64,000 nucleotides of DNA from Winslowiella toletana (GCF_017875465.1 NZ_JAGGMQ010000001.1:2418001-2482000); one strand, 5' to 3'; shown: positions 54,593 through 62,704, counted from the first letter of the stretch. A program made the numbers and translations. Notes: generated by a model not told the origin, from the sequence alone.

Positions 54593-55951
54593 ATGAATGA
54601 GATAGCCCATACTCTCTATTCAGTGGTGCAATATATTTTGGGTTTTGGCCCAACAGTATTATTGCCACTGGTACTGTTTATCCTTGCTCTGTTCTTTAAA
54701 GTTAAACCGGCAAAAGCGTTACGATCGTCGCTGACGGTCGGTATTGGCTTTGTCGGTATCTATGCCATTTTCGACATTCTTACCAGCAACGTCGGCCCAG
54801 CCGCGCAGGCGATGGTTGAGCGTACCGGGATCAATTTGCCGGTGGTGGATCTTGGCTGGCCGCCGCTTTCCGCTATCACCTGGGGTTCGCCGATTGCGCC
54901 CTTTGTTATCCCGCTGACCATCCTGATTAATGTGGCGTTACTGGCATTTAACAAGACGCGAACGGTTGACGTGGATATGTGGAACTACTGGCACTTTGCT
55001 CTCGCTGGTACGCTGGTGTACTACAGCACCGGCAGTTTCCTGTTCGGCTTGCTGGCTGCAGGCATTGCGGCAGTGGTGGTACTGAAACTGGCTGACTGGT
55101 CAGCGCCGATGGTGCAAAAATATTTCGGTCTGGAGGGCATTTCACTGCCCACTCTTTCGGCGGTGGTGTTCTTCCCGGTTGGATTACTGGTAGACAAAAT
55201 CATCGATAAAATCCCCGGAATTAACCGTATTCATATTGATCCGGAAAACGTACAGAAAAAACTCGGCATTTTTGGTGAGCCGATGATGGTTGGCACCATT
55301 CTTGGCGTATTGCTGGGGATTATCGCTGGCTATGACTTTAAACATATTCTGCTGCTGGGAATCAGCATTGGTGGCGTGATGTTTATTTTGCCGCGCATGG
55401 TACGCATCCTGATGGAAGGGTTGCTGCCGCTGTCCGAAGCCATCAAGAAGTACCTCAACACTAAATATCCGGGGCGAGATGATCTTTATATCGGTCTGGA
55501 TATTGCGGTGGCAGTGGGTAACCCGGCGATTATCTCCACTGCGCTGATACTGACGCCGATTTCCGTGTTTATCGCATTTATTCTGCCGGGCAATCAGGTG
55601 CTGCCGCTCGGTGACCTGGCAAATCTGGCGGTAATGGCGTCGATGATTGCGCTGGCCAGCCGCGGCAATATCTTCCGTACCGTGCTGGCCGCTATTCCGG
55701 TGATTGTTGCTGACCTGTGGATTGCGACCAAAATTGCGCCGTTCGTTACCGGCATGGCGAAAGACGTCAACTTTAAATTTGCAGAAGGTTCCAGCGGGCA
55801 GGTTTCCAGTTTCCTTGATGGCGGCAATCCGTTCCGCTTCTGGCTGCTTGAGATCTTTAACGGCAACGTGATTGCCATTGGCTTAGTGCCGGTGATTGGT
55901 CTGGTGCTGTATGGCGTTTTCCGTCTGACCCGGAGTACTGTTTATGCCTGA
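54593..55951 (+). CDS. PTS EIIC component, galactitol type
   Basis: Membrane channel of the PTS, 452 residues, with about ten hydrophobic segments. It belongs to the GatC family (GPTVLLPLVLFILALFFKVK, VGIGFVGIYAIFDIL, GLDIAVAVGNPAIISTALIL). Brings the substrate in while phosphorylating it with EIIB. A 96-bp gap without a terminator separates it from EIIB; it overlaps the kinase gene by 8 bases. Confidence 0.93.
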   Translation: MNEIAHTLYSVVQYILGFGPTVLLPLVLFILALFFKVKPAKALRSSLTVGIGFVGIYAIFDILTSNVGPAAQAMVERTGINLPVVDLGWPPLSAITWGSPIAPFVIPLTILINVALLAFNKTRTVDVDMWNYWHFALAGTLVYYSTGSFLFGLLAAGIAAVVVLKLADWSAPMVQKYFGLEGISLPTLSAVVFFPVGLLVDKIIDKIPGINRIHIDPENVQKKLGIFGEPMMVGTILGVLLGIIAGYDFKHILLLGISIGGVMFILPRMVRILMEGLLPLSEAIKKYLNTKYPGRDDLYIGLDIAVAVGNPAIISTALILTPISVFIAFILPGNQVLPLGDLANLAVMASMIALASRGNIFRTVLAAIPVIVADLWIATKIAPFVTGMAKDVNFKFAEGSSGQVSSFLDGGNPFRFWLLEIFNGNVIAIGLVPVIGLVLYGVFRLTRSTVYA

Positions 55952-57443
55952 TTTCAGCGCGGCTATTGTCATTGATATCGGCACCACCAATTGTAAAGTC
56001 ACCTGTTTTTCCTGCCAGGATGCCACGCAGCTGGGGAGCAGAAAATTCGTTACCCCTAAACTGATATCGGCACAAGCGGCGGTCGATTTTGATATCGACG
56101 CGCTCTGGGGGGAGGTTATGGCGGCGATGTCCAGCCTGGTCGCGCAATCCCCGCTGCCGGTAGCACACATCAGTATTGCCAGCTTTGGTGAGTCAGGCGT
56201 GTTCATTGATGAGAAAGGAGAAATCCTGACGCCGATGCTGGCCTGGTATGACCGTCGTGGCGAAGAGTATCTCGCCACGTTAAGTGAAGAAGAAAACGAA
56301 AAGCTATATGCGATTAGCGGCTTACCGCCGCACAGTAACTACTCGGCGTTTAAAATACGCTGGCTGCTGGATCACTGCCATTTGCAGGGACGCGACGATA
56401 TCTGCTGGCTGCACGCTCCCGAAGTGCTGTTGTGGCGTCTCACCGGACAAAGACGCACCGACACCACTCTGGCCAGCCGTACGCTATGCCTTGATGTCAC
56501 GCAGGGATGCTGGTCGCGTGAAGCTGCCAGCATCCTGCAGCTGCCATTCACTGCTTTTGCGCCGCTGCTGACGCCGGGTGAGGTTGCTGGCTGGGTTACT
56601 CCGCAGTTAAGCGGTAGCCTGGGGTTCTCCACGCCGGTCAGCGTAACCCTGGCTGGCCACGACCATATGGCAGGCGCACGCGCGCTGCAAATGATGCCGG
56701 GAGAAGTGCTGAACTCAACGGGAACCACGGAGGGCATTCTGTTGCTGAATGCACAGCCTACCCTGAATGCGCAGGCGCGACGTGACAAGCTGGCGAATGG
56801 GCGTTACTCGTTACCGCAACTCTATACCCTGTTCGCCTCGCTGCCGGTAGGAGGATTTGCGCTGGAGTGGATGAGTAAAACCTTCCGCTATAGCCCGGAA
56901 GAGATAGCGGCGGCGCTGACTGAGGGTTACCAGCATTATCTGGATGATCTCTGGCAGCTGGATGAGGTTCCGCTGTTTATTCCCCATCTGCGTGGCTCCG
57001 GTTCGCCACACAAAAATCGCCATACCCGCGGTTTGCTGTATGGCCTGGGTGACGGCTTGCCAGTGGATATGCTGATCGCCAGCATTTCTCTGGGGCTGAC
57101 AATGGAGTTTGCTAACTGCTTTGCCTGTTTTTCGGTTCCGCAGGGACGAACACTCAAGGTGATTGGTCCGGCAACCGGCAATCCACTCTGGTTGCAGCTG
57201 AAGGCGGATATTTTGCAGTGTCCGGTTGATGCGATCGCTTTTGATGAGGCGGTTTCCGTGGGGGCGCTGATCACTGCCTGCCCGACTTTAACGCCGCCGG
57301 AAGTTACGGTTGCTGCGCGTTATATGCCCGATGCCCGACGATATCAGCGATTGCTGAGTTACCAGAGACGCTGGCGCGAATTTTATCACTTTAAACTTCA
57401 GCAGGAAGGCGTAATCACTGACGCGTTTGTTTACGCGGATTAA
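55944..57443 (+). CDS. FGGY-family carbohydrate kinase
   Basis: 499 residues. N-terminal phosphate-binding DIGTTNCKV, FGGY catalytic region SVTLAGHDHM and the ATP-binding stretch GEVLNSTGTTEGIL, then HLRGSGSPHKNRHTRGLLYG. The family phosphorylates free sugars or polyols such as xylulose, ribulose, gluconate, glycerol and tagatose-like ketoses. A second kinase in a PTS operon suggests that it makes the 1,6-bisphosphate needed by the aldolase, or salvages unphosphorylated substrate (inference). Start overlaps the EIIC end. Confidence 0.9.
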   Translation: MPDFSAAIVIDIGTTNCKVTCFSCQDATQLGSRKFVTPKLISAQAAVDFDIDALWGEVMAAMSSLVAQSPLPVAHISIASFGESGVFIDEKGEILTPMLAWYDRRGEEYLATLSEEENEKLYAISGLPPHSNYSAFKIRWLLDHCHLQGRDDICWLHAPEVLLWRLTGQRRTDTTLASRTLCLDVTQGCWSREAASILQLPFTAFAPLLTPGEVAGWVTPQLSGSLGFSTPVSVTLAGHDHMAGARALQMMPGEVLNSTGTTEGILLLNAQPTLNAQARRDKLANGRYSLPQLYTLFASLPVGGFALEWMSKTFRYSPEEIAAALTEGYQHYLDDLWQLDEVPLFIPHLRGSGSPHKNRHTRGLLYGLGDGLPVDMLIASISLGLTMEFANCFACFSVPQGRTLKVIGPATGNPLWLQLKADILQCPVDAIAFDEAVSVGALITACPTLTPPEVTVAARYMPDARRYQRLLSYQRRWREFYHFKLQQEGVITDAFVYAD

Positions 57444-57559
57444 TTAACCTGAATTTATTTCTATCTGAACAATTGGCCGACTGTTCCCGTTAACAGAGGG
57501 GGCAGTACGGGAAAATAATCACCCGTTATCTTATTTTTATAATGACAGAGGAAAATACC

Positions 57560-58420
57560 ATGCCTTTAGTTAATGGAAAAATCCTGCTCGACCGTATTCG
57601 CGAAAAACGCGTACTGGCCGGTGCGTTTAATACGACTAATCTTGAAACGACCATTTCTATTTTAAATGCTATTGAGCGTTCAGGCTTGCCGAATTTTATT
57701 CAGATTGCGCCAACCAATGCGTTATTATCCGGTTATGATTATATTTACGAAATCGTCAAACGTCATGCTGATAAAATGGATGTGCCGGTGAGTTTGCATC
57801 TTGATCATGGCAAAACACTGGATGATGTGAAACAGGCCGTACGTGCCGGATTTACGTCGGTGATGATTGATGGTGCTGAGTTTTCTTTTGAAGAGAATAT
57901 TGCTTTTACCCGTGAGGCCGTCGATTTTTGTAAATCGTTTGGTGTGCCGGTTGAAGCAGAGCTGGGCGCTATTCTTGGTAAAGAAGATGATCATGTCAGT
58001 GAAGCGGATTGTAAAACCGAACCGGAAAAGGTGAAGGCGTTTGTCGAAAGAACCGGCTGCGATATGCTTGCTGTCTCGGTGGGCAATGTTCATGGCCTGG
58101 AAGATATTCCGCGGATCGATATTCCACTGCTTAAGCGTATTGCCGGGATTTCACCGGTGCCGCTGGTGATCCATGGCGGTTCCGGGATTGATGAAGAAAC
58201 GCTGCGCAGCTTCGTTAATTACAATGTGGTGAAAGTAAATATTGCCAGTGATCTGCGCAAAGCGTTTATCACCTCGGTAGGCAAAGCTTATGTTAAAAAT
58301 AATAACGAGGCCAATCTGGCGCGTGTGATGGCCAGTGCAAAAAGCGCAGTGGAAGATGATGTGTATAGCAAAATTCTGATGATGAATAAAGATCATCAAT
58401 ATATTCGCCAGGCATCCTGA
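57560..58420 (+). CDS. Class II ketose-1,6-bisphosphate aldolase (GatY/KbaY-like)
   Basis: 286 residues. Zn-dependent aldolase splitting a ketose bisphosphate to DHAP and an aldehyde phosphate. The active-site motif SLHLDHGKT places catalytic Asp82 and zinc-ligand His83 as in GatY/KbaY; further zinc ligands lie in SVGNVHG and VIHGGSG. Start at MPLVNGKILL with GAGGAAAA upstream. The family includes tagatose- and fructose-bisphosphate enzymes; which substrate is used here is open. A GatZ/KbaZ partner is absent. Confidence 0.92.
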   Translation: MPLVNGKILLDRIREKRVLAGAFNTTNLETTISILNAIERSGLPNFIQIAPTNALLSGYDYIYEIVKRHADKMDVPVSLHLDHGKTLDDVKQAVRAGFTSVMIDGAEFSFEENIAFTREAVDFCKSFGVPVEAELGAILGKEDDHVSEADCKTEPEKVKAFVERTGCDMLAVSVGNVHGLEDIPRIDIPLLKRIAGISPVPLVIHGGSGIDEETLRSFVNYNVVKVNIASDLRKAFITSVGKAYVKNNNEANLARVMASAKSAVEDDVYSKILMMNKDHQYIRQAS

Positions 58421-58446
58421 AATTCACTACAAAGGCTGACAATAGT

Positions 58447-58716
58447 ATGATCAGACAAAGTGTCAAAGTAATGAACAGCACGGGGTTACACGCCCGGCCA
58501 GCGGCCTCTTTAGCAAAAATAGTGAAGAAGTATGATTCCTCGCTGATTCTGATCAATAACGGCAAGGAAATTCAGATTAAAGGGATGATGAGCATTTTAG
58601 GCGCTGGAGTAAAAGGAAATGCGATGATTGACCTGATTTGCGATGGTCAGGATGAGCATCAATTAATGGATGAGCTGAAAACTGCTTTTGCCAGTGGCTT
58701 TGGCGAAAAAGAGTAG
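58447..58716 (+). CDS. HPr-family phosphocarrier dedicated to the cluster
   Basis: 89 residues. Phospho-histidine His15 in NSTGLHARPAA and the second conserved region GMMSILGAGVKG are present. It would shuttle phosphate from Enzyme I to the EIIA, making this PTS independent of the general HPr. Last gene of the cluster. Confidence 0.95.
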   Translation: MIRQSVKVMNSTGLHARPAASLAKIVKKYDSSLILINNGKEIQIKGMMSILGAGVKGNAMIDLICDGQDEHQLMDELKTAFASGFGEKE

Positions 58717-58890
58717 CGTTTTTAGTTAATTATTTTACCGAGTTAAGCCGGGGTCAGATCAGGGATCCTGGTTTTTTTATGTAAGTCAGGGGGGCGGTGG
58801 GGGACTTCAATGCTGTCATAGGCGCCTTGCAGCCGCCTCAACGTTAGTGCTCAGGGCGTGATATGGCAACGGGCATTTTAGTTTTGGATT
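58717..58890. other. Junction between the PTS cluster and island relics
   Basis: About 175 bp with an imperfect CCGGG...CCTGG hairpin followed by seven T (58748-58779), probably the terminator of the PTS cluster, then sequence of no recognised content leading into the Fic relic. Confidence 0.45.
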
Positions 58891-59111
58891 GGGCTGTCGT
58901 GTCTGGCTAATCAGATTCTGGACGCACTGTTTGTGCAGCCTGTTGTAAACATTGGCAAACTGGTTGAACTTAATGGGTTGATGGCAGCTACAATTGGGAA
59001 GATATTAGATGCGCTGGAAAAGTTGCCGAGATTACCGGGCAAAAGCGACATCGGGTTTATGCATACGGGCAGTATCTGGAAATCCTGAATAATGATGTGC
59101 AGGAGAGTTAA
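58891..59111 (+). pseudogene. C-terminal relic of a Fic-family gene
   Basis: The frame from about 58891 reads SCLANQILDALFVQPVVNIG then KLVELNGLMAATIGKILDAL, the winged-helix region that ends many Fic proteins. After EKL the frame is lost, and in another frame ITGQKRHRVYAYGQYLEILN plus NDVQES ends at TAA 59109-59111; this is the usual final strand and helix of the same domain. The few residues normally between (GIVRE type) are missing, so a small deletion caused the shift. The N-terminal domain with the HPFxxGNGR motif is gone. It is a different paralogue from the intact Fic gene 1.5 kb downstream. Confidence 0.8.
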
Positions 59112-59195
59112 TCTGTCATCGTGTACTCGCGAGCAAGGAGCCTGCAACAGTATGGCGGTAACGATGTGTCCGGGAATTATGCGCGTGGTGCCTGA
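59112..59195 (+). other. Short open tail before the immunity-like gene, possible toxin end
   Basis: 27 codons open between the Fic relic stop and TGA 59193-59195, ending QQYGGNDVSGNYARGA. The stop lies 8 bases (GGAGCCTG) before the start of the next gene, the spacing of toxin-immunity pairs. This could be the last remnant of a toxin gene; the evidence is only position and lack of stops. Confidence 0.25.
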
Positions 59196-59203
59196 GGAGC
59201 CTG

Positions 59204-59665
59204 ATGAACAAAGTTGAAGCAATCAAAAAAGCCTTTGGGAAAGTTACAGGAACAAGATTGACCAGCTACTTTACCGCTGAGGTATTTTATGAGGAATGGG
59301 AATCCTGGAACGATCTGCCGATCAGGCTAATGTTCGATAATGGAGAGATAGTTGCTATTTCCTGGTCCAGATTCAACGATTTATGGCTATCGAATGATAT
59401 ATCGTTACCATTTGATATCTGTGATAACCAGGTACGCTGGACTGAAAATAGGTTTACTAGCATTAATCCACTACTCGGCGGCGTCATATTATCGGTTTCT
59501 TTGGGACAGGGCGTTCTTACGTGGGAGGATAAAAATTTTCATCTGGATACGCGTCTTTTAATTGAAACTGACCGTGGTGTGCTGGATGTTTTTAATGCAC
59601 TTGATGAAAATGGCTATGCTTTTCTGCCCACTCTTCCAGGCAAGATCAACCGATGCATTCCATGA
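59204..59665 (+). CDS. Hypothetical protein, possible orphan immunity protein
   Basis: 153 residues, soluble, rich in beta strand and aromatic residues (EEWESWNDLPIRLMFDNGEI; SWSRFNDLWLSNDISLPFDI). No signal peptide or membrane segment. I do not recognise a family with certainty; the size, acidity, composition and island position with a GGAG site directly behind a vestigial reading frame resemble immunity proteins of polymorphic toxins. AT-rich codon use and the surrounding relics indicate horizontal origin. No intact toxin partner nearby. Confidence 0.6.
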   Translation: MNKVEAIKKAFGKVTGTRLTSYFTAEVFYEEWESWNDLPIRLMFDNGEIVAISWSRFNDLWLSNDISLPFDICDNQVRWTENRFTSINPLLGGVILSVSLGQGVLTWEDKNFHLDTRLLIETDRGVLDVFNALDENGYAFLPTLPGKINRCIP

Positions 59666-59884
59666 TTTTTCAAAAATATAGCGATGTTGTGACCAGCTAA
59701 AACTCCTCCAGAAAATCGATAGCTGCTGGTACTCCCGCATATTTATCACTTCGGGATTGATTTGGGGCTGACGAACACTCGCCAGTTATGCGTTATCACA
59801 CAGTAATATCGCTTTTCACATCAAGCAGGTATGGGGACAAGTTAAACGCGTATCTTTATATGCTTTCCTGAAAGCTAATACGCA

Positions 59885-59910
59885 TAAAAAAGCCCGCTGT
59901 GAGGCGGGCT
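59885..59910 (-). terminator. Minus-strand terminator
   Basis: Stem AGCCCGC / GCGGGCT with a 6-base loop; on the minus strand it is followed by TTTTTT. It could serve the CcdA-like gene or a lost gene behind it. Confidence 0.7.
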
Positions 59911-60000
59911 GTTTGCTGACATGGATCTGCTTATTGAACAGGTTTTGGATTCGATTTTAAAACAGTGAGTTAGAGTGTTTTTTTGCCGCTTAAAAGTTTT

Positions 60001-60021
60001 TACTACCCAATGTACTACCCA
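60001..60021. repeat. Left copy of a 21-bp direct repeat, likely att site
   Basis: TACTACCCAATGTACTACCCA, identical to 62755-62775; similarity extends to 26 bp (…TTTGG versus …CTTGG). It is made of the 12-mer ATGTACTACCCA in tandem, the first copy trimmed. Together the two copies bracket the CcdA-like, fic and integrase fragment genes. Confidence 0.75.
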
Positions 60022-60045
60022 TTTGGATTTGGTCTGGCTGGCGGA

Positions 60046-60228
60046 TTAAAAAGACTTGTCGCTGTCTGATAGTAAGCCGTATTCGTCAGTAATGCGGTTG
60101 AGTTCCTGCATTGCCTGATGGTTATCCTGTTTCCAGCGTTCGGCGTCTTCCTGAGCAACTGGGTGGCTACCAGCATGCTCCATTTTCATGCCAGTAGTCG
60201 TTTTATGATGATGTTCTGTTGCCGACAT
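60046..60228 (-). CDS. CcdA-like antitoxin, N-terminally shortened, no toxin
   Basis: 60 residues. The C-terminal part EDAERWKQDNHQAMQELNRI plus TDEYGLLSD resembles the toxin-binding tail of CcdA antitoxins (ERWKAENQEGMAEVARFIEM in F CcdA). The normal ribbon-helix-helix DNA-binding domain of about 40 residues is not seen; instead there is a short His-rich head (SATEHHHKTTTGMKMEHAG). AGGGAGG lies six bases before the ATG, so it may still be made. No ccdB follows. It may neutralise incoming CcdB-type toxins or be a relic. Confidence 0.5.
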   Translation of the reverse strand: MSATEHHHKTTTGMKMEHAGSHPVAQEDAERWKQDNHQAMQELNRITDEYGLLSDSDKSF

Positions 60229-60394
60229 ACCTCCCCTCCCTGCGATTACATCAGTAGATGACTCTTGCCGATGATATGCGCGTTTTGGTGAGTAAGGAGG
60301 AGGCTAGCGACCATCACCGGAGGTGTAGCAATCTGTCGGCGGGAATTGCGCATTTACCGACTAATTAGATTAAAAATTAGTATTATATCAATTA

Positions 60395-60595
60395 GTTAAA
60401 GTGATATTTAACAACTTTACTCACTATTAAAAGGCTCTTTACTTAACAAAATACTTATTAAAGACTTCTTTAATAATACATGCTGTATTAAAGTAAAGTT
60501 TAATAACGCTGGTTTTATTAAAGAGTTCTTTAATAGCGGTAGGCATGATTAAAGGATGCTTTAACAGCATCTGCGCCTGTTAAAGGAGTTTAAAT
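60395..60595. repeat. Seven-unit array of 18-bp palindromes in front of fic
   Basis: Units start at 60395, 60426, 60457, 60487, 60517, 60548 and 60579, spacing 31, 31, 30, 30, 31, 31. Examples: 60457 ATTAAAGACTTCTTTAAT, 60517 ATTAAAGAGTTCTTTAAT, 60548 ATTAAAGGATGCTTTAAC, 60395 GTTAAAGTGATATTTAAC. Consensus RTTAAAG-N4-CTTTAAY. The spacers between units (12-13 bp) are unrelated. The seventh unit contains the fic ribosome-binding site (AAAGGAG) and ends at its start codon, with its right half one base early. The period is three helical turns, so all dyads face the same side of the DNA. It looks like a cooperative operator array. Confidence 0.85.
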
Positions 60596-61745
60596 GAGTC
60601 GTACTTCCGGAAAATTTATCGTGACTCAAAGTCATGACGAGGCGGTCAATGCGTTTGTTCCCGCTCCCTTACCACCAGCATCCCCTGTTCTGGATCCGGC
60701 TTCGTATGTGGAGCTGAATGAAAAAGCAGAAAAGGCGCTGGCAAGATTATCTGGTATATCGGGACTTGTGGCTTCCAGTGAATGGCTCGTTTATAGCGCC
60801 ATACGTAAGGAAGCATTGCTGACTTCCCAACTCGAAGGAACTCAGGCAACCCTCACTGATATTTTCGATGAAGAGGCGGGGCTGGCCGTAACCAATGTTG
60901 ATGATGTTGAAGAGGTTACCAACTACCTGCAAGCGTTTAAATTCGCTCGTGGTCATCTGAGTTCTGAAAAGGGGTTACCTGTTTGCGTTCGTCTGCTGAA
61001 GGAGGCGCATCAGGTGCTGCTATCCGGTGCCAGAGGGGCAACTAAGCAGCCAGGTGAAGTTAGGGCAACCCAGAACTGGATTGGGGGGACAAGACCTGGT
61101 AACGCAGCATATGTTCCGCCGCCTGCCGACCTGGTAGGCGAGCTGTTGTCTGATCTCGAAAAATTTATCCATGAGCCGAATCCATCCTTGCCACCTTTGG
61201 TGCGAATTGCACTGGTGCATGCTCAGTTCGAAACTATTCACCCGTTTCTCGATGGGAATGGGCGAATTGGCCGCTTGTTAATAGCCATGCTGCTGGAAGA
61301 GTGGAAGTTGTTGCGGGAGCCACTGCTGTACGTTTCAGGGTACCTGAAACAACACCAGGCGCATTATTACCATTGTCTGACAGAGGTCAGAAGCAATGGG
61401 AACTGGGAGCAATGGGTTGAATTTTTCCTTGAAGCAGTTCAGCTGTCCGCAGAAGAAGCAGAGCAGAGCATCATCAGAATTGCCACACTGATTGCTGATG
61501 ACAGAAAAAAGGCTCTTGCTATGCCGACAACATCACTCCATACCATGCGTCTGTTTGAGTTTTTGCCCACAATGCCAAAGCTGACTGTCGATCGTGCCGT
61601 TGAATTATTAAATGTATCCTTCCCAACAGCCAATGCTGCTGTACAGGGTCTCGTTACTGCCGGAATTCTGCGTGAAACGACGGGAAAAACACGCGGAAGA
61701 AGCTATGTGTACCATGATTACGTGGAGATTTTGCGTAACGATTAA
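60594..61745 (+). CDS. Fic-family protein (probable AMP transferase) with C-terminal winged helix
   Basis: 383 residues. N-terminal Fic_N domain with the inhibitory motif T77-x3-E81-G82 (LLTSQLEGTQ), so self-inhibition within the chain (class II) is expected. The Fic core has HPFLDGNGRIGR at 216-227, the complete HPFx[D/E]GNGRxxR motif with catalytic His216, and a flap region before it (PGEVRATQNWIGG). The C-terminal winged helix (about 318-380: TVDRAVELLNVSFPTANAAV, ETTGKTRGRSYVYHDYVEIL) can bind DNA. Enzymes of this class AMPylate proteins at Thr/Tyr. The seven-palindrome array lies directly in front; autoregulation by the winged helix is a reasonable guess. It is the only intact large gene of the island. 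Confidence 0.92.
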   Translation: MSRTSGKFIVTQSHDEAVNAFVPAPLPPASPVLDPASYVELNEKAEKALARLSGISGLVASSEWLVYSAIRKEALLTSQLEGTQATLTDIFDEEAGLAVTNVDDVEEVTNYLQAFKFARGHLSSEKGLPVCVRLLKEAHQVLLSGARGATKQPGEVRATQNWIGGTRPGNAAYVPPPADLVGELLSDLEKFIHEPNPSLPPLVRIALVHAQFETIHPFLDGNGRIGRLLIAMLLEEWKLLREPLLYVSGYLKQHQAHYYHCLTEVRSNGNWEQWVEFFLEAVQLSAEEAEQSIIRIATLIADDRKKALAMPTTSLHTMRLFEFLPTMPKLTVDRAVELLNVSFPTANAAVQGLVTAGILRETTGKTRGRSYVYHDYVEILRND

Positions 61746-61833
61746 AAACTCTGTTGGGCTTTGAAATGGTGGTTATAAGGCAAGTTCGGCGAGTTTCCTG
61801 TTGGTTCGGTGGGAACGTGTTTTAAAAGAAGGC

Positions 61834-61879
61834 ACCTGCTAATCAACTATGCACTGAAGTGCGTAGTTGATTAGCAGGT
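61834..61879. terminator. Long perfect hairpin after fic
   Basis: 16-bp perfect inverted repeat ACCTGCTAATCAACTA / TAGTTGATTAGCAGGT, continued inside by GCACT / AGTGC around a two-base gap, followed by TTCGCTTTT. It lies 89 bp behind the fic stop. It could be the fic terminator, but it is longer and more perfect than needed. Confidence 0.6.
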
Positions 61880-61980
61880 TTCGCTTTTGATCGCGCGCCG
61901 CACAGGCAGAACAGCCTTTTGCTTGGAGGCCGGACGTCACTGGCAAAAGTGCGAGTTTGATGTGAGATATGCGTTAAGTG

Positions 61981-62658
61981 TCAACGACGGGTAAAGCTGG
62001 CGCGGTTTTCTCTGAAGGTCTGCAAAAGCGTCCCCAGCTCTTCAACACTCAGCGCCCGCTCCCGACTTTCTTCAACGCCCCCAGCGTCATCAACATTAAA
62101 GGCCGCAGCCGGGTTGTAAATCAGCAACCCCAGCTTAATGCCATGATTAAACAGCTGTTTCATATACATCAGCGCATCGTTGGCGATAGACGGTCTGCCG
62201 CTGGCGGTGATACGTCGCAGTACCGCGCGGATATCCAGCGGTGTCACCTTGCTTAACACCAGTTCGCCAATCTGTGGGCTGATATCTTTGCTGAATATGC
62301 GATGCGGAATGCGAGGGTGTTTAAGTCGTCTTACCTGGTCGGGATACCAGTCTTTAAACAGAGCGTTGACCGTATGGATTTTAACGGGCTGGATGCGCTT
62401 ACGTTCGACGATTGGGTCATCGCCTTGCCTGATCTTCCTGCGAATATCGTCGGCTTTAGAGCGTGTTTCAGCGAGTGCAAGATCAGATTGCCTGCCAAGG
62501 GTGAGGGCGCGGCGCTTATCGTGCAGGGTATAACGCAGCATCCAGTAGGCTTCCCCACGCTCGGGCAGCATCAGATACAACCCCTGACCGTCGGCATAGC
62601 GTCCGGGCTTATTGCTACGCAGAATTGATTGCACGGTTTTAACCGTCAGACTTCCCAT
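61981..62658 (-). pseudogene. Tyrosine integrase (P4 type), C-terminally truncated
   Basis: 225 residues from the ATG with AGGAGG five bases upstream. It has the N-terminal arm-binding domain (TVKTVQSILRSNKPGRYADG then QGLYLMLPE; DUF4102) and the core-binding domain (VNALFKDWYPDQVRRLKHPR, MYMKQLFNHGIKLGLLIYNP). It stops at ENRASFTRR, exactly where the catalytic domain should begin; the Arg-His-Arg-Tyr residues are gone, so it cannot recombine. About 180 residues are missing. It starts 47 bases from the nearest att-like 12-mer, the normal place for an island integrase. Confidence 0.88.
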
Positions 62659-62704
62659 AGCCACCTCCTGTGAGCCGCATTCTGTCTGGCCTGAGGCCAA
62701 AAAG

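Larger units (their letters stand above)
59666..60045. other. Gap with minus-strand terminator and att-like repeat
   Basis: 380 bp without a gene. It holds a hairpin (59885-59910) and the left copy of a 21-bp repeat (60001-60021). The rest shows nothing I recognise. Confidence 0.5.

Noticed and set aside
59926..60045. Remaining C-terminal half of the truncated integrase left of the island
   Set aside because: The minus-strand frames there carry stops and no recognisable catalytic motif (RxxR...HxLRH...Y); only a terminator and the repeat are present.
60395..60595. Regularly spaced repeats as a CRISPR array
   Set aside because: Repeats are only 18 bp, are themselves palindromic and vary between units, and spacers are 12-13 bp; no cas genes. 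Operator array is the better reading.
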